Assembly (NCBI GenBank): GCA_944321945.1
Contig: CALUNE010000006.1
Coordinates: forward strand, 52,368 to 116,367
Reading direction: 5' to 3'
Length of the DNA: 64,000 nt
Origin: an uncultured Alistipes sp.
Lineage (GTDB): Bacteria > Bacteroidota > Bacteroidia > Bacteroidales > Rikenellaceae
Shown: positions 1-9,875 of the stretch, piece by piece
How positions within the stretch are numbered: position 1 is the stretch's first letter
How the letters are laid out: each line of letters starts with the position of its first letter
The notes under the pieces: model-generated
What the model saw: only the letters and a program-made list of their open reading frames with translations
Databases searched by the model: none
Told to the model about the DNA's origin: nothing
Made by a program: the position numbers and the translations under genes

Positions 1-2
1 TC

Positions 3-278
3 GACCGGCGTGCGCTGCAGAGCTCGCTGCGTCACCCGTTCGAGGGCGATCCGGCCCGGCTGTCGCGCTTCGTCGAACGTCTCGATGCGCTGAACTTCTC
101 CTCGCTGCAGGTGGGTTACCGCTTCCGCTCGCAGCTCATCGAGAAGATCCGGCTGCGCAACCTGGCCCTCTACGTGACGGGCAACAACCTCTTCTATCGG
201 TCGAGCGTCGACCGCCAGCGCGGTACGGTCTATCCCTTCTCGCGCAATGTCACCCTGTCGCTGCGTGCGACCTTCTAA
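3..278 (+). CDS. SusC-like TonB-dependent receptor, C-terminal end (partial)
   Basis: This is the last 91 codons of an outer-membrane SusC/RagA-type receptor whose start lies before the window. The visible part is the end of the beta-barrel: the stretch LRNLALYVTGNNLFY and the C-terminus VTLSLRATF, which ends in an aromatic residue as Omp85-assembled barrels do. Both resemble the ends of the other SusC proteins in this window. A SusD gene follows after 18 bp, which is the normal order of a SusC/SusD nutrient uptake pair. The substrate cannot be read from this fragment. Confidence 0.85.
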   Translation, partial: DRRALQSSLRHPFEGDPARLSRFVERLDALNFSSLQVGYRFRSQLIEKIRLRNLALYVTGNNLFYRSSVDRQRGTVYPFSRNVTLSLRATF

Positions 279-296
279 CCGCTAAATGATGAAGCC

Positions 297-1775
297 ATGA
301 AGATGAAAAAAATATGTATGCTGCTTGCGTGTGCGGTGACGGTGTCGTGCAACGACTGGTTCGGCATCACGCCCGACGGCTCGTCCGTTCCCGAAGACCG
401 CTTCTTCCGGAACGAGAACGCCTACCTCAACGCCCTGACGGACATCTATACGCAGCTGCGCGCCGAGAGCCTCTACGGACGGACGCTGTCGGTGGGCGAG
501 GTGGAGTTCATGGGGCAGAACTTCCGACCGGCGGATGCGCTCCAGACGGCCGCCGCATCGCTCGACTATGCCGACGCAACGTTCGCCGGAGCCATCGAGC
601 AGACCTACGTCGACATGTACCGCGCCATCGCGGCCTGCAACAACCTCATCGAACACATCGAAAACACCCGCGTCGTCTTCAACGACAAGGACCGCAAACA
701 CATCATCACGGGTGAACTCTACGGACTGCGTGCCGCCCTGCATTTCGAACTGCTGCGGCTCTTCCATCCGGCCTGGACCGTCGATCCGGACTTCGTCGGG
801 CTCCGTTACATGACGCATTTCGGCATGACGGTCTCCGAACCCCTCTCGACACGGCTCTTCGTGGAGCGGGTCCTCGCCGATCTGGACCGTGCGGCCGAAG
901 AGCTCAAGGACCGGGATCCCATCTTCGAGGGTTACTCCCTCTCGTCGGTGCTTCCCGGTGAGATCGATTCGCGGCTGCGCACCTTCTGCATGAACTACTA
1001 TGCCGTACGCGGCATGCGGGCCCGCGTCTGCCTCTACATGGGCGATTACATCCAGGCGGCCGCCTGTGCCGAGGAGGTCTTCGAGCACCTGACCCTCGTC
1101 GACAAGACCTACCGGCTCTTCTATTTCTGCGCCCCGGGCGAATACGGCGACGACTACAGCTTCTCGCGCGAACATCTCTTCGGCGTGTCGACCCTGCCGG
1201 GCGGTTTCGACGAACTGACCGACAAGCTCTACGGCGAGGGCGGCGCCGAGGTGACGGCCCATTACGCCGGGCTCTTCACCGACAGCCGCGACACGCGTTA
1301 CCGCGACTGGTTCGACAACAGCCAGCCTGACCGTGTGCTGATGTCACGCAAGTTCGGCCCGCAGTCGGTGTTGAGCGGCTATACGTCGACCGGCGGTTCG
1401 GAGCAGGTGCTGCCGTGCCGCATTCCGTTCATCAAGCTGGGCGAGATGGCGCTGATCCGCACCGAGGCGCTGGTGCGCCAGGGCGATGCGGACGCGGCGA
1501 CGGCCGCCGCACGGCTCGTCGAGATGCAGCAGGCCCGCGACGTGACGGAGGTGGCCGACCGGCTGGCGGATCCCGCCTTCACGCCCGAGCAGCTGCTCGA
1601 ATACGTCGAGCTCGAATACCGGCGCGACTTCTTCGGCGAAGGCCAGCTCTTCCATTACTACAAGCGGCTGAACCGGACCTCCATCCCGCAATACGACGGC
1701 ACCGAGCGTGCGATGACCGCAGACGACTACACCTGGCCGATTCCGGCAGTCTCCGTGCAAGCCAACCAGCTCTAA
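297..1775 (+). CDS. SusD/RagB-like nutrient-binding lipoprotein
   Basis: A 492-residue surface lipoprotein that would cap the partner SusC barrel upstream and deliver ligand to it. The N-terminus is a lipoprotein signal ending at Cys18 (VTVSC). The middle is alpha-helical TPR-like, with EDRFFRNENAYLNALTDIY early on. The C-terminal part has the usual SusD pattern with FFGEGQLFHYYKRLNR. It lies 18 bp after the truncated SusC and 13 bp before the next SusC, so it is part of a multi-gene operon. Start chosen at ATG 297 because it gives a compact signal peptide. The ligand is unknown; the lack of any glycoside hydrolase nearby leaves peptides or other non-glycan ligands possible. Confidence 0.88.
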   Translation: MKMKKICMLLACAVTVSCNDWFGITPDGSSVPEDRFFRNENAYLNALTDIYTQLRAESLYGRTLSVGEVEFMGQNFRPADALQTAAASLDYADATFAGAIEQTYVDMYRAIAACNNLIEHIENTRVVFNDKDRKHIITGELYGLRAALHFELLRLFHPAWTVDPDFVGLRYMTHFGMTVSEPLSTRLFVERVLADLDRAAEELKDRDPIFEGYSLSSVLPGEIDSRLRTFCMNYYAVRGMRARVCLYMGDYIQAAACAEEVFEHLTLVDKTYRLFYFCAPGEYGDDYSFSREHLFGVSTLPGGFDELTDKLYGEGGAEVTAHYAGLFTDSRDTRYRDWFDNSQPDRVLMSRKFGPQSVLSGYTSTGGSEQVLPCRIPFIKLGEMALIRTEALVRQGDADAATAAARLVEMQQARDVTEVADRLADPAFTPEQLLEYVELEYRRDFFGEGQLFHYYKRLNRTSIPQYDGTERAMTADDYTWPIPAVSVQANQL

Positions 1776-1788
1776 AAACGCAACGATC

Positions 1789-4700
1789 ATGATGAAACAT
1801 ACGCAAAAATTGAGTGCCGGCCTGCTGAAGGGGTTCGTGCGGTTGCTCTTTGCGGCAGCCGTCGTGCTGATCCCCGCTTCGGCCCTGGCTCAGAAAATAT
1901 CGATCAATGTCGCCTCGAAGCCCTTGAGCGAGGTCTTCCAGCAGATCAAGAAGGCTTCGGGCTACCAGGTCTTCTATGCCAACCAGAATGTCGATGACCG
2001 GCGCGTGGTGACGTTCCGCGCCACGAATGCCGATCTGCGCGACATTCTCGACCGCCTGTGCAAGGCCGCCGGCCTGAGCTACCGCATCGTCGACCATACG
2101 ATCGTGGTCTCCGTGGCACGCAACGCCGCTTCGGCCTCCGCCCCGGCCGCCACCCCCACACCCGCTGCACCGCGGTTCACCGTTTCGGGCTACGTCCTGG
2201 ACGAGAACAAACGCCCCGTATCCTACGCGTCGGTGGTTCAGAAGGGTGCCACGCACAACGGCGTTTCGACCGATGAACAGGGCTTCTTTACCCTGTCACT
2301 GCCCTCGGGCACTGCTTCGATCATCGTCTCGTGCGTCGGCATGAAGACCCAGACCATCGAGGTCAACAACCAGCCTTCGTTCGACATCTACCTCGAACCC
2401 GAGATCAACAACATCGCCGCTACGGTCGTCACGGGTTTCATGCCCAAGGCGAAAAACAGCTTCACGGGTACGGCCGTCGTGGTCAAGGGCGAGGAGCTGC
2501 GTACGGTCAACAGCACGAGCTTCTTCGATGCGCTGAAGGTCTTCGACCCCTCGTTCCAGGTGGTCGACGTGCGCGGAGTCTTCGGCTCGGACCCGAACTA
2601 CATCCCCGAACAGATCGAGATCCGCGGTCAGAACAGCTTCCCCGAGATCTCGGGCAGCACGCTGAAGACGATGACCAGTCTGCCGATCTTCATCCTCGAC
2701 GGCTTCGAGGTCAAGGTGCAGCAGATCTACGACCTGGACATGAACCGCATCCAGAGCGTGACGATCCTCAAGGATGCCTCGGCCACGGCCATCTACGGTT
2801 CGCGCGCCGCCAACGGCGTCATCGTCATCGAGACCAAGAACCCCGAACCGGGCGTGCTGCGCGTGAGCTACACGCTCACGGGCGGTGTCAGCATCCCCGA
2901 CCTCTCGTCCTACAACCTGATGAATGCCTCGCAGGCGTTGGAGTTCCAGCGGCTGTCGGGCCTGTTCGATCCTCCGGTCCTGGATGAGGACGGCGGCAGC
3001 TACGCCAACTCCTACAACCTGATCCGCAAGGAGATTCTCTCGGGTGTGGATACCTACTGGCTGTCGAAACCCCTGCGCGTGGGTCTGCAGCAGCGCCACT
3101 CGATCATCATCGAGGGAAGCGTCAACCGGCTGCGCGCCAACCAGGGCAACGTGCGCTATCAGGTCAACCTCTCCCTGGGCCAGAACGACGGCGTGATGAA
3201 GGAGTCGGGACGTATGACCTACGGCGCCGGCACGAAGCTCATCTATTCGCACTCGAGCCTGCGCATTACGAACGACCTGCAGTTCTCGGCCACGAAGAGC
3301 TCCGAATCGCCCTACGGTTCGTTTGCCGACTACACGAAGGCCCTGCCGTATCACCGCGAGAAGGATGCCGACGGCAACTACTACCGCACGCTCTCGCTGC
3401 GCAACGTGGCTCCCGACGGCATGCAGCTGGCCGTCACCTCGTCGCAGCTTTCGCCCGTCTACGAGGCCCGCTACCTGAGCAGCTTCACGAAGGACGACCT
3501 GATGAACGTCACCAACAACACGGCCATCGACTGGACGGTCATTCCGGGGCTGAAGGTTCGCGGTGACTTCTCGGTGAGCAGCGATTTCAGCCGCACGGAC
3601 ATCTATGCCTCGCCGATGAGCTACTCCTACATCCAGAACAACGACAACGATGTCTCGGATCCGAGCGTGCTCTACGCCCGCGGCAAATACTCGCTGAGCA
3701 ATTCGACCGACATGACGCTGGCCGGCAAACTGATGGTCTCCTATACGAAGGAGGTCGGCAAACACCTGCTGCAGGCGGTGCTGGGCAGCGAAATCCGCGA
3801 GGTCAACCGCGAAAGCGACGGATATGTCGTCACGGGATTCATGGACGATGCGCTCGACTATCTGTCGTATGCCGTGCAGTATGAGGCCGATTCGCGTCCG
3901 TCGGGCAACGAATCGATCGTCCGCTCGGCCGGCGCCTATCTCAATGCCAACTATTCGTACGACAACCGCTATCTGATTGATCTGACGGGGCGTATCGACG
4001 GCTCGTCGATCTACGGCACCAAGCAGCAGACGGCCCCCTACTGGTCGGTGGGTGTGCGCTGGAACCTCCACAACGAGGCCTTCATGCGCTCGAACGGTCT
4101 CTTCTCGCTGCTGGCCCTGCGCGCCAACATCGGTACGACGGGCAACCAGAGCTTCACGCAGAACCAGGCCATGAGCATGTACACCTATCTGAAGCCCGTC
4201 TACGGCAATCTGTTCGGTACGAGCATCTCGGTGCTGGGCAACCCCGAGCTGGAGTGTCAGACGACCTTCAACCGCAACGTCGGTCTGGAGATGACGCTGC
4301 TCAACGGCCTGCTCAACCTCGACATGAACTACTACTACAACACCACGCGCGGAAGCCTGACGTCGGTGACCATCGCCCCGTCGATCGGCTTCTCGGAGCT
4401 GAAGGTCAACCAGGGCGACATCGTCAACAAGGGTATCGACTTCTCGATGGCCCTCACGCCCATCCGCACGCAGGACATGCTCCTCTCGCTGACCTTCAAC
4501 GGCCGCCACAACACCAACATCCTGAGCAAGATCTCCAACATGCTGCGCAACTACAACGAGATGGTCGGCCAGCGTGTCGAGAGCGAAGGTGATACGAACG
4601 TCTTCCTGTTCGAGGAGGGGCAGTCGCTCAATACGATCTACGCCGTGCGGAGCCTGGGCATCAACCCCGGAACGGGCCGCGAGGAGTTCCTCACCAAGGA

Positions 4701-5208
4701 CGGAATCCGGACCGACGAGTGGAGCTATGAGGACATGGTGCCCGTCGGCGTCGGCGAAGCCACGCTCGAGGGCTATACGGGTTTCAACTTCCGCTACAAG
4801 GAGCTGGAACTGGGCGCCACGTTCAACTATTCGTTCGGTGCCGACCGCTACAACTATACGCTCCACGAGAAGATCGAAGGCACGGATGCCACGGTCAACA
4901 ACGACGTGCGGGCGCTGACCGAACGCTGGAAGGAACCCGGACAGGTGGCCCGCTACAAGGCCATCGACGATACGACGCCGACGCGTCCCACGTCGCGTTT
5001 CGTGCAGCGTGAGAACCGCTTCTCGCTCTCGTCGCTGCGCGTGGCCTACACCTTCCCCGTCGAGCGGTGGGGCTGGAAGGGCATCTCGATGTTGAGGCTC
5101 CAGCTCACGGCCAACGAACTCTTCTATCTCTCGACGATCCGTCAGGAGCGCGGTCTTACGTATCCCTACGCACGGACGATGAGCTTCTCCGTACAGGTCA
5201 ACTTCTAA
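1789..5208 (+). CDS. SusC-like TonB-dependent receptor with STN signalling domain
   Basis: A 1139-residue outer-membrane receptor. Order of domains: signal peptide (about 1-35), a secretin/TonB short N-terminal STN domain (about 36-105, starting at ISINVASKPLSEVFQQIKK), a carboxypeptidase-like regulatory domain (about 130-210), the plug (about 215-355, with SVTILKDASATAIYGSRAANG), then the beta-barrel ending in an aromatic residue (VQVNF). STN domains pass a signal to a FecR anti-sigma factor, so this receptor should be controlled by a sigma/anti-sigma pair, presumably upstream of the window because none is adjacent. The next gene is its SusD partner, starting 11 bp after the stop. Confidence 0.92.
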   Translation: MMKHTQKLSAGLLKGFVRLLFAAAVVLIPASALAQKISINVASKPLSEVFQQIKKASGYQVFYANQNVDDRRVVTFRATNADLRDILDRLCKAAGLSYRIVDHTIVVSVARNAASASAPAATPTPAAPRFTVSGYVLDENKRPVSYASVVQKGATHNGVSTDEQGFFTLSLPSGTASIIVSCVGMKTQTIEVNNQPSFDIYLEPEINNIAATVVTGFMPKAKNSFTGTAVVVKGEELRTVNSTSFFDALKVFDPSFQVVDVRGVFGSDPNYIPEQIEIRGQNSFPEISGSTLKTMTSLPIFILDGFEVKVQQIYDLDMNRIQSVTILKDASATAIYGSRAANGVIVIETKNPEPGVLRVSYTLTGGVSIPDLSSYNLMNASQALEFQRLSGLFDPPVLDEDGGSYANSYNLIRKEILSGVDTYWLSKPLRVGLQQRHSIIIEGSVNRLRANQGNVRYQVNLSLGQNDGVMKESGRMTYGAGTKLIYSHSSLRITNDLQFSATKSSESPYGSFADYTKALPYHREKDADGNYYRTLSLRNVAPDGMQLAVTSSQLSPVYEARYLSSFTKDDLMNVTNNTAIDWTVIPGLKVRGDFSVSSDFSRTDIYASPMSYSYIQNNDNDVSDPSVLYARGKYSLSNSTDMTLAGKLMVSYTKEVGKHLLQAVLGSEIREVNRESDGYVVTGFMDDALDYLSYAVQYEADSRPSGNESIVRSAGAYLNANYSYDNRYLIDLTGRIDGSSIYGTKQQTAPYWSVGVRWNLHNEAFMRSNGLFSLLALRANIGTTGNQSFTQNQAMSMYTYLKPVYGNLFGTSISVLGNPELECQTTFNRNVGLEMTLLNGLLNLDMNYYYNTTRGSLTSVTIAPSIGFSELKVNQGDIVNKGIDFSMALTPIRTQDMLLSLTFNGRHNTNILSKISNMLRNYNEMVGQRVESEGDTNVFLFEEGQSLNTIYAVRSLGINPGTGREEFLTKDGIRTDEWSYEDMVPVGVGEATLEGYTGFNFRYKELELGATFNYSFGADRYNYTLHEKIEGTDATVNNDVRALTERWKEPGQVARYKAIDDTTPTRPTSRFVQRENRFSLSSLRVAYTFPVERWGWKGISMLRLQLTANELFYLSTIRQERGLTYPYARTMSFSVQVNF

Positions 5209-5219
5209 ACCGGACAGTC

Positions 5220-6656
5220 ATGAACCACATGAAATCGATGAAATTCGGCATATTGGCCGCGGCGCTGGCGCTCGGCTCCTGCGGCAACTGGCTCGACGTC
5301 ACCTCCCGTTCGGAGGTGAGTGTCGACGACATGTACTCCACGGCCGAGGGCTACTATACTTCGGCGACGGGCGTCTACATCAACATGGGCGACGCCTCGC
5401 TCTACGGCGGCTACGTCGCCCTGACGGCTCTCGAACCCCTCACGCAGCAGTATACGGTCTCGGGCGACAACGAAACGCGTCGCAGCTGGGCCGCCTACGA
5501 ATACACGAGCGAGACCTCGAAACCCATCATCGAGGACATCTGGCTGCGGATGTACAACACGATCTTCAACGCCAATCTGGTGATCGACAAGCTCCGCGGC
5601 GAGACCCGTCCGCTCTTCGACGAGGGGGTGCGCGAGATCATGCTGGGCGAGATGCTGGCCCTGCGCGCCTACATGTATTTCGATCTGGTGCGGATGTTCA
5701 ATGCGGCGTGGAACGTCGATCCGACGGCCAACAACGTCCCCTGGAAGACCACGTGGGACGCCACGATCGGCGAACGCATCCCGACCGAACGCCTGCTCGA
5801 TCTGATCATGGCGGATCTCTCGGAGGCGCGCGATCTGCTCGAGACGCGCGACCCGATCGTCACGGGCGCCACCTCGCGCGATGTCTACGTCTCGTACGAC
5901 CGCACCAAGCGGATGAACTTCTATGCCGTGTGTGCGCTGCGGGCGCGGATCGCCCTCTACCGCAACGACTACGCCACGGCCTATGACGAGGCCCGCGTGG
6001 TGATCGATTCGGGCAAGTTCCGCTTCATCACCGGCGAGGAGATCGTCCAGACGGATGCCTACGGCGAGGAGCTGCGCTCGAACCGCGTCTTCACGCCCGA
6101 ACTGGTCTTCGCGCTGGACAACGACCAGATTACGCTCTCGGCCCGGACCTACTACGAGGGACTGGCCCAGGATCTGCTGCGTTCGAATGCCTGCTACGAG
6201 GAGGGCGACGTGCGCAAGAGTGCCTGGACGGCGCTCAACTCGATGAACAACCTCAACATGATCAAGTACAAGCGTTCGGCGCTGGCGGCCGACAGCTACA
6301 AGTATCCCACGGCCTGCACGCCGATGCTGAAGCTGAGCGAGATGTACCTGATTGTCGAGGAGGCGATCCTCAACGATCCGACGCTCGATCCCGCACCGCT
6401 CACCTGGCTGAACACCTTCCGCGAGCATCGCGGTACGACGGCTCTTGCCGAGTCGGCCTCGGCCGAAATGATCCGTACGGCCCTCACGCGCGAGTATATC
6501 TGCGAATTCAAGGGCGAGGGTCAGCTCTTCTTCTACTACAAGCGGCTGAACCTCACGCGGGTCGACAACGGCCTCTACAACGGAAACACCGTCGAGCTCG
6601 ATCCGGCGGTCTACACCTTCCCGCGTCCGGACGACGAGAATGATTTCGGTAACTAA
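5220..6656 (+). CDS. SusD/RagB-like lipoprotein (second pair)
   Basis: A 478-residue lipoprotein, partner of the SusC just upstream. An upstream in-frame ATG at 5067 lies inside the SusC gene and gives an implausible N-terminus. The start at 5220 (MNHMKSMKFGIL) gives a lipoprotein signal with lipid Cys21 in ALGSC; ATGs at 5229 and 5238 are alternatives. It carries the SusD C-terminal motif FKGEGQLFFYYKRLNLTR and the typical MLGEMLALRAYMYFDLVRMF helix. It is similar to the SusD at 297-1775, so the locus holds two SusC/SusD pairs in tandem. Ligand unknown. Confidence 0.9.
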   Translation: MNHMKSMKFGILAAALALGSCGNWLDVTSRSEVSVDDMYSTAEGYYTSATGVYINMGDASLYGGYVALTALEPLTQQYTVSGDNETRRSWAAYEYTSETSKPIIEDIWLRMYNTIFNANLVIDKLRGETRPLFDEGVREIMLGEMLALRAYMYFDLVRMFNAAWNVDPTANNVPWKTTWDATIGERIPTERLLDLIMADLSEARDLLETRDPIVTGATSRDVYVSYDRTKRMNFYAVCALRARIALYRNDYATAYDEARVVIDSGKFRFITGEEIVQTDAYGEELRSNRVFTPELVFALDNDQITLSARTYYEGLAQDLLRSNACYEEGDVRKSAWTALNSMNNLNMIKYKRSALAADSYKYPTACTPMLKLSEMYLIVEEAILNDPTLDPAPLTWLNTFREHRGTTALAESASAEMIRTALTREYICEFKGEGQLFFYYKRLNLTRVDNGLYNGNTVELDPAVYTFPRPDDENDFGN

Positions 6657-6671
6657 AATGCGCTCAGAACC

Positions 6672-7388
6672 ATGAAAACGACGCTTTGCCTGCTGCTTGC
6701 GGCTTCGCTCCTGCTCGGATCGTGCCGCGAACGCGAAATTGAAGTCTACGATGTCTCGCGCGTGTCGCTGAACATCGCCAAGGGGGTCTTCCGCCCCAAT
6801 ACCTATCCCGAATCCTACGAATTCAACGCCTACTTTCTGGGAGTCGGATCCGCTGACTACGAACTGGAGATCCCCGTGCGGCTGACCGGCCTGATCGACT
6901 ATGAGAACGACCGCGAATACCGCGTGCGGGTCAACGAGGAGTATTCGCAGGCCGCCACCCAGGGCGTGGAGTATTCGCTCGACGAACGCCAGATCTTCCA
7001 CAAGGGGCTCTACGAGGATACGTTCCGCGTGACGATCCACATCGCCCGGCTCAACGAAACGGACAATTACAAGCTCCGCGTCGAACTGGTGCCCAACGAG
7101 AACTTCGCCGTCGGCATGGCCGAATACCAGTATGTCGACATCTCGTTCGTGAAGAACGTCAACACGCCGCCGGCCTTCTGGGAGAATACCTCCAAACTCT
7201 CGAAATATACCTATTATCCGGCCAAGTGCGTCAAGTTCCTCGAGGTGAGCGGCATCACCGATCCCGAGTGGGAGGATGCCGGCACAAGCCTGCTGCTCGA
7301 CTACTGGATCGAACTCTGCATCGACTGGTTCGAACAGAATGAGGTGATCGATCCGCAGACCGGCAACCGAATCTATTTCGATGAATAA
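6672..7388 (+). CDS. DUF4843-type lipoprotein
   Basis: A 238-residue lipoprotein with lipid Cys18 (LLGSCRE). The body is predicted beta-rich, with the pattern YELEIPVRLTG followed by a repeated DEREY-like segment. Sequence pattern and position after SusD match the DUF4843 family, which in Bacteroidetes accompanies SusC/SusD pairs and a PKD-like lipoprotein. It is probably a surface or periplasmic accessory binding protein. Family assignment is from memory of the pattern, not from a search. The spacing of 15 bp from SusD indicates co-transcription. Confidence 0.75.
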   Translation: MKTTLCLLLAASLLLGSCREREIEVYDVSRVSLNIAKGVFRPNTYPESYEFNAYFLGVGSADYELEIPVRLTGLIDYENDREYRVRVNEEYSQAATQGVEYSLDERQIFHKGLYEDTFRVTIHIARLNETDNYKLRVELVPNENFAVGMAEYQYVDISFVKNVNTPPAFWENTSKLSKYTYYPAKCVKFLEVSGITDPEWEDAGTSLLLDYWIELCIDWFEQNEVIDPQTGNRIYFDE

Positions 7389-7407
7389 CCCGAAAGCCTT
7401 GCAAACC

Positions 7408-8946
7408 ATGAATATGCGATATTACTTTCTGATTCTTGCCGCGCTGGCCCTGGCTTCGTGCTACGGCGATCGCGACGGGGTGATCGGGGCCGAACCCGAT
7501 TACGTACTTTCGGTCGAGGGCATTCAGATCGAGGACGACCTCTATCTGGGCGACCGCTTCACGTGCAGCCCGACAGTCAACCTGCCCGAAGGGGCCAACC
7601 CCGACGACTACGACTACCGCTGGATCGTGGGCTACGGCGAGGAGATCTCCACCCAGAAGGATCTCGACTGGGAGATCTATCTTCCGAAGGGCTGCTCGCT
7701 CAACAGCAATATCCCGGGCAGTTTCGTCGTGCGCAACCATGTCAACGGACTCGAATACCGCAAGACCTTCGAGTTCAAGGTGCAGAACGGCTATGCCCCG
7801 AAGTTCGTGGCCGTCTACGAAACGGCGGACGGACGTCTGGAGTGGATGTCGATCCAGACGACGGGAACCTCCTCGTCGTCGATCTCGCCCAAGAACGGCT
7901 TCACGCGCTGGTTCCCCGACATGGTCGAACGCGTGAACGGCTCCTCGCAGCGCATCGACGGCGAGTTCCGCGGTGCGTTGAGCATGAAGTCCGAACTGCT
8001 GCTCTTCACCGACCGCGGACCCGGCTACGGCGCCTCGGTAAGCATGGTCGACACCGAACCCGGCGAACAGGACTTTACGGCCAACATGGGCGAGGTGGTG
8101 TCGCCCATCGTCGGCCGCATCTACGTGGGAAGCTCCCCGACGATCGACGTCACGGAGGCCTTCTATTCCTCGGGTGGTGCGAAGTACGTGCTGGCCGACG
8201 GACGCCTCCACATGTACAACGGCACCGACACGAAGACGCCGGTCTTCGACGACCAGGCCTTCGTCATGGCCGAGGGCGTCGAGCAGGCGGTGGGTTCGAA
8301 GCAGTTCATGCGCTACAAGCGGGCCATCGCCGTGCGCTATGAGGACGGTACGTTGGGCTGCCTGCAGCAGTACAACAAGCCGGCCACGCCGCTGCCCGGT
8401 GCCGACGGCGAAGAGGTGCTGCATGCCGACGAGATCTGCGGAGCCTTCGCCGAAGCCACCGGCAAGGGTAACAACAACCCCTATCTGATGCATCTGGTCG
8501 TGCGCCGCGGCGAGGCGTATTTCCTCTACGTCTACAACGCGAAGGCCTCCTCGTCGGGCAACGAGCCGCTGACGCTCAAGAGCGTGGTTCCGATTCCGGA
8601 GGAGGTGGGCCGCGAAGCCCGGGTGTGGTTCGGCGCCTACTCGGTGCGCTACGGATTCTACGCCACGAAGAATCGGATCATGCGCTTCGACTACCTGAAC
8701 ATCACGCAGTTCGAAGCGGAGCCCACGCCCTTTCGAACCTACGACGAAAAGTACGAGATCCTGGATGTCTTCGTGCTGATCGGCGGTACGGGCCTCAAGG
8801 ATGCCGACGACTGCACGGTGGTCTACCTCTACGACCGGACGAAGGGCACGACGACCGTCGATGTCTACGACACGGTGACCGGCGAGAGCTATTATACCTA
8901 CGAGGATCTGCTCCCCGGCCGGGGCGTGGCATTCATCAAACGATGA
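7408..8946 (+). CDS. PKD-like family lipoprotein
   Basis: A 512-residue lipoprotein. The ATG at 7381 overlaps the end of the DUF4843 gene and adds an unneeded nine residues; the ATG at 7408 gives a clean signal MNMRYYFLILAALALASC with lipid Cys18. The N-terminal part has an immunoglobulin/PKD-like look (YVLSVEGIQIEDDLYLGDRF, then DYDYRWIVGYG). The rest is beta-rich and could form a propeller-like fold. SusC-SusD-DUF4843-PKD-like is a recurrent Bacteroidetes arrangement; the protein is presumed to be an accessory ligand-binding surface lipoprotein. Confidence 0.7.
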   Translation: MNMRYYFLILAALALASCYGDRDGVIGAEPDYVLSVEGIQIEDDLYLGDRFTCSPTVNLPEGANPDDYDYRWIVGYGEEISTQKDLDWEIYLPKGCSLNSNIPGSFVVRNHVNGLEYRKTFEFKVQNGYAPKFVAVYETADGRLEWMSIQTTGTSSSSISPKNGFTRWFPDMVERVNGSSQRIDGEFRGALSMKSELLLFTDRGPGYGASVSMVDTEPGEQDFTANMGEVVSPIVGRIYVGSSPTIDVTEAFYSSGGAKYVLADGRLHMYNGTDTKTPVFDDQAFVMAEGVEQAVGSKQFMRYKRAIAVRYEDGTLGCLQQYNKPATPLPGADGEEVLHADEICGAFAEATGKGNNNPYLMHLVVRRGEAYFLYVYNAKASSSGNEPLTLKSVVPIPEEVGREARVWFGAYSVRYGFYATKNRIMRFDYLNITQFEAEPTPFRTYDEKYEILDVFVLIGGTGLKDADDCTVVYLYDRTKGTTTVDVYDTVTGESYYTYEDLLPGRGVAFIKR

Positions 8947-8972
8947 TTTGACAACCAAAGATACGGACCGAA

Positions 8973-9869
8973 ATGGAAACACGCACGAATGTGATAGAGT
9001 GCCGCAACCTGACGCACTACTACGGCAAGAAACTGGTGTACGAGAATCTGAACTTTGCGGTGGGCGAGGGGCGCATCCTCGGACTGCTGGGCAAGAACGG
9101 CGCCGGCAAGAGTACGACGATCAACATCCTGAACGGCTTCCTGGCTCCGCGCTCGGGGCAGTGCCTGATCTACGGCGAGGACACGCAGCATCTGTCGCCC
9201 GCCACGAAGAGCCGCATCGGCTATCTGATCGAGGGCCACATCCAGTATTCGTTCATGAACGTTCACCAGATCGAGAAGTTCTATTCGGGCTTCTACCCCC
9301 GCTGGGACCGCGACGCCTACTTCAACCTGATCAACCGCCTGAAGATCCTTCCGCGGCAGAAGATCGCGAGCATGTCGTGCGGACAGCGGGCCCAGGTGGC
9401 GCTGGGGCTCATCCTGGCACAGGATCCCGATCTGCTGATTCTGGACGACTTCTCGCTGGGACTCGACCCCGGCTACCGGCGGCTGTTCGTCGACTACCTG
9501 CGCGAGTACGCCAAGTCGCGCGGCAAGACGGTCTTCCTCACCTCGCACATCATCCAGGACATGGAGCGTCTGATCGACGACATCCTTATCATGGACTACA
9601 ACCGCGTTCTCTATCAGGGTCCGTTGAGCGATTTCCAGCGCGATTTCAAGGGCTTCTTCTTCGATACGGATGCCGCGACGGGCGATCTGGCCGGCGACCG
9701 GAGGGTGGTGAACCTCGAACGGCTCAACCGCCGCTGCGAGCTCTACACCTATGCTTCGGAGGAGGAGATCCGCACCCTGCTGCACGATCACGGCATTGTT
9801 CCCGAAGGCTTCCATCGCGAGACGCTCACGCTGGAGGATGCCTTCATCGGTCTGACGGGTAAATACTGA
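8973..9869 (+). CDS. ABC transporter ATP-binding protein
   Basis: A 298-residue ATPase that would power the two small membrane proteins encoded just downstream. Walker A is GKNGAGKST at 40-48. The signature is MSCGQ at 134-138 instead of LSGGQ. Walker B is LLILDD at 154-159, with Asp159 where most ABC ATPases have the catalytic Glu. The switch His is in LTSHI near 192. It resembles ABC-2 type export ATPases of the CcmA class. It starts 26 bp after the PKD-like gene and ends 6 bp before a permease. The weakened signature and the Glu-to-Asp change suggest slow hydrolysis, but this is inference. Confidence 0.88.
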   Translation: METRTNVIECRNLTHYYGKKLVYENLNFAVGEGRILGLLGKNGAGKSTTINILNGFLAPRSGQCLIYGEDTQHLSPATKSRIGYLIEGHIQYSFMNVHQIEKFYSGFYPRWDRDAYFNLINRLKILPRQKIASMSCGQRAQVALGLILAQDPDLLILDDFSLGLDPGYRRLFVDYLREYAKSRGKTVFLTSHIIQDMERLIDDILIMDYNRVLYQGPLSDFQRDFKGFFFDTDAATGDLAGDRRVVNLERLNRRCELYTYASEEEIRTLLHDHGIVPEGFHRETLTLEDAFIGLTGKY

Positions 9870-9875
9870 CGCGCC

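Noticed and set aside
8973-9869. Non-functional ABC ATPase
   Set aside because: Walker A and the switch His are intact and a Walker B Asp remains, so it is called weakened, not dead.
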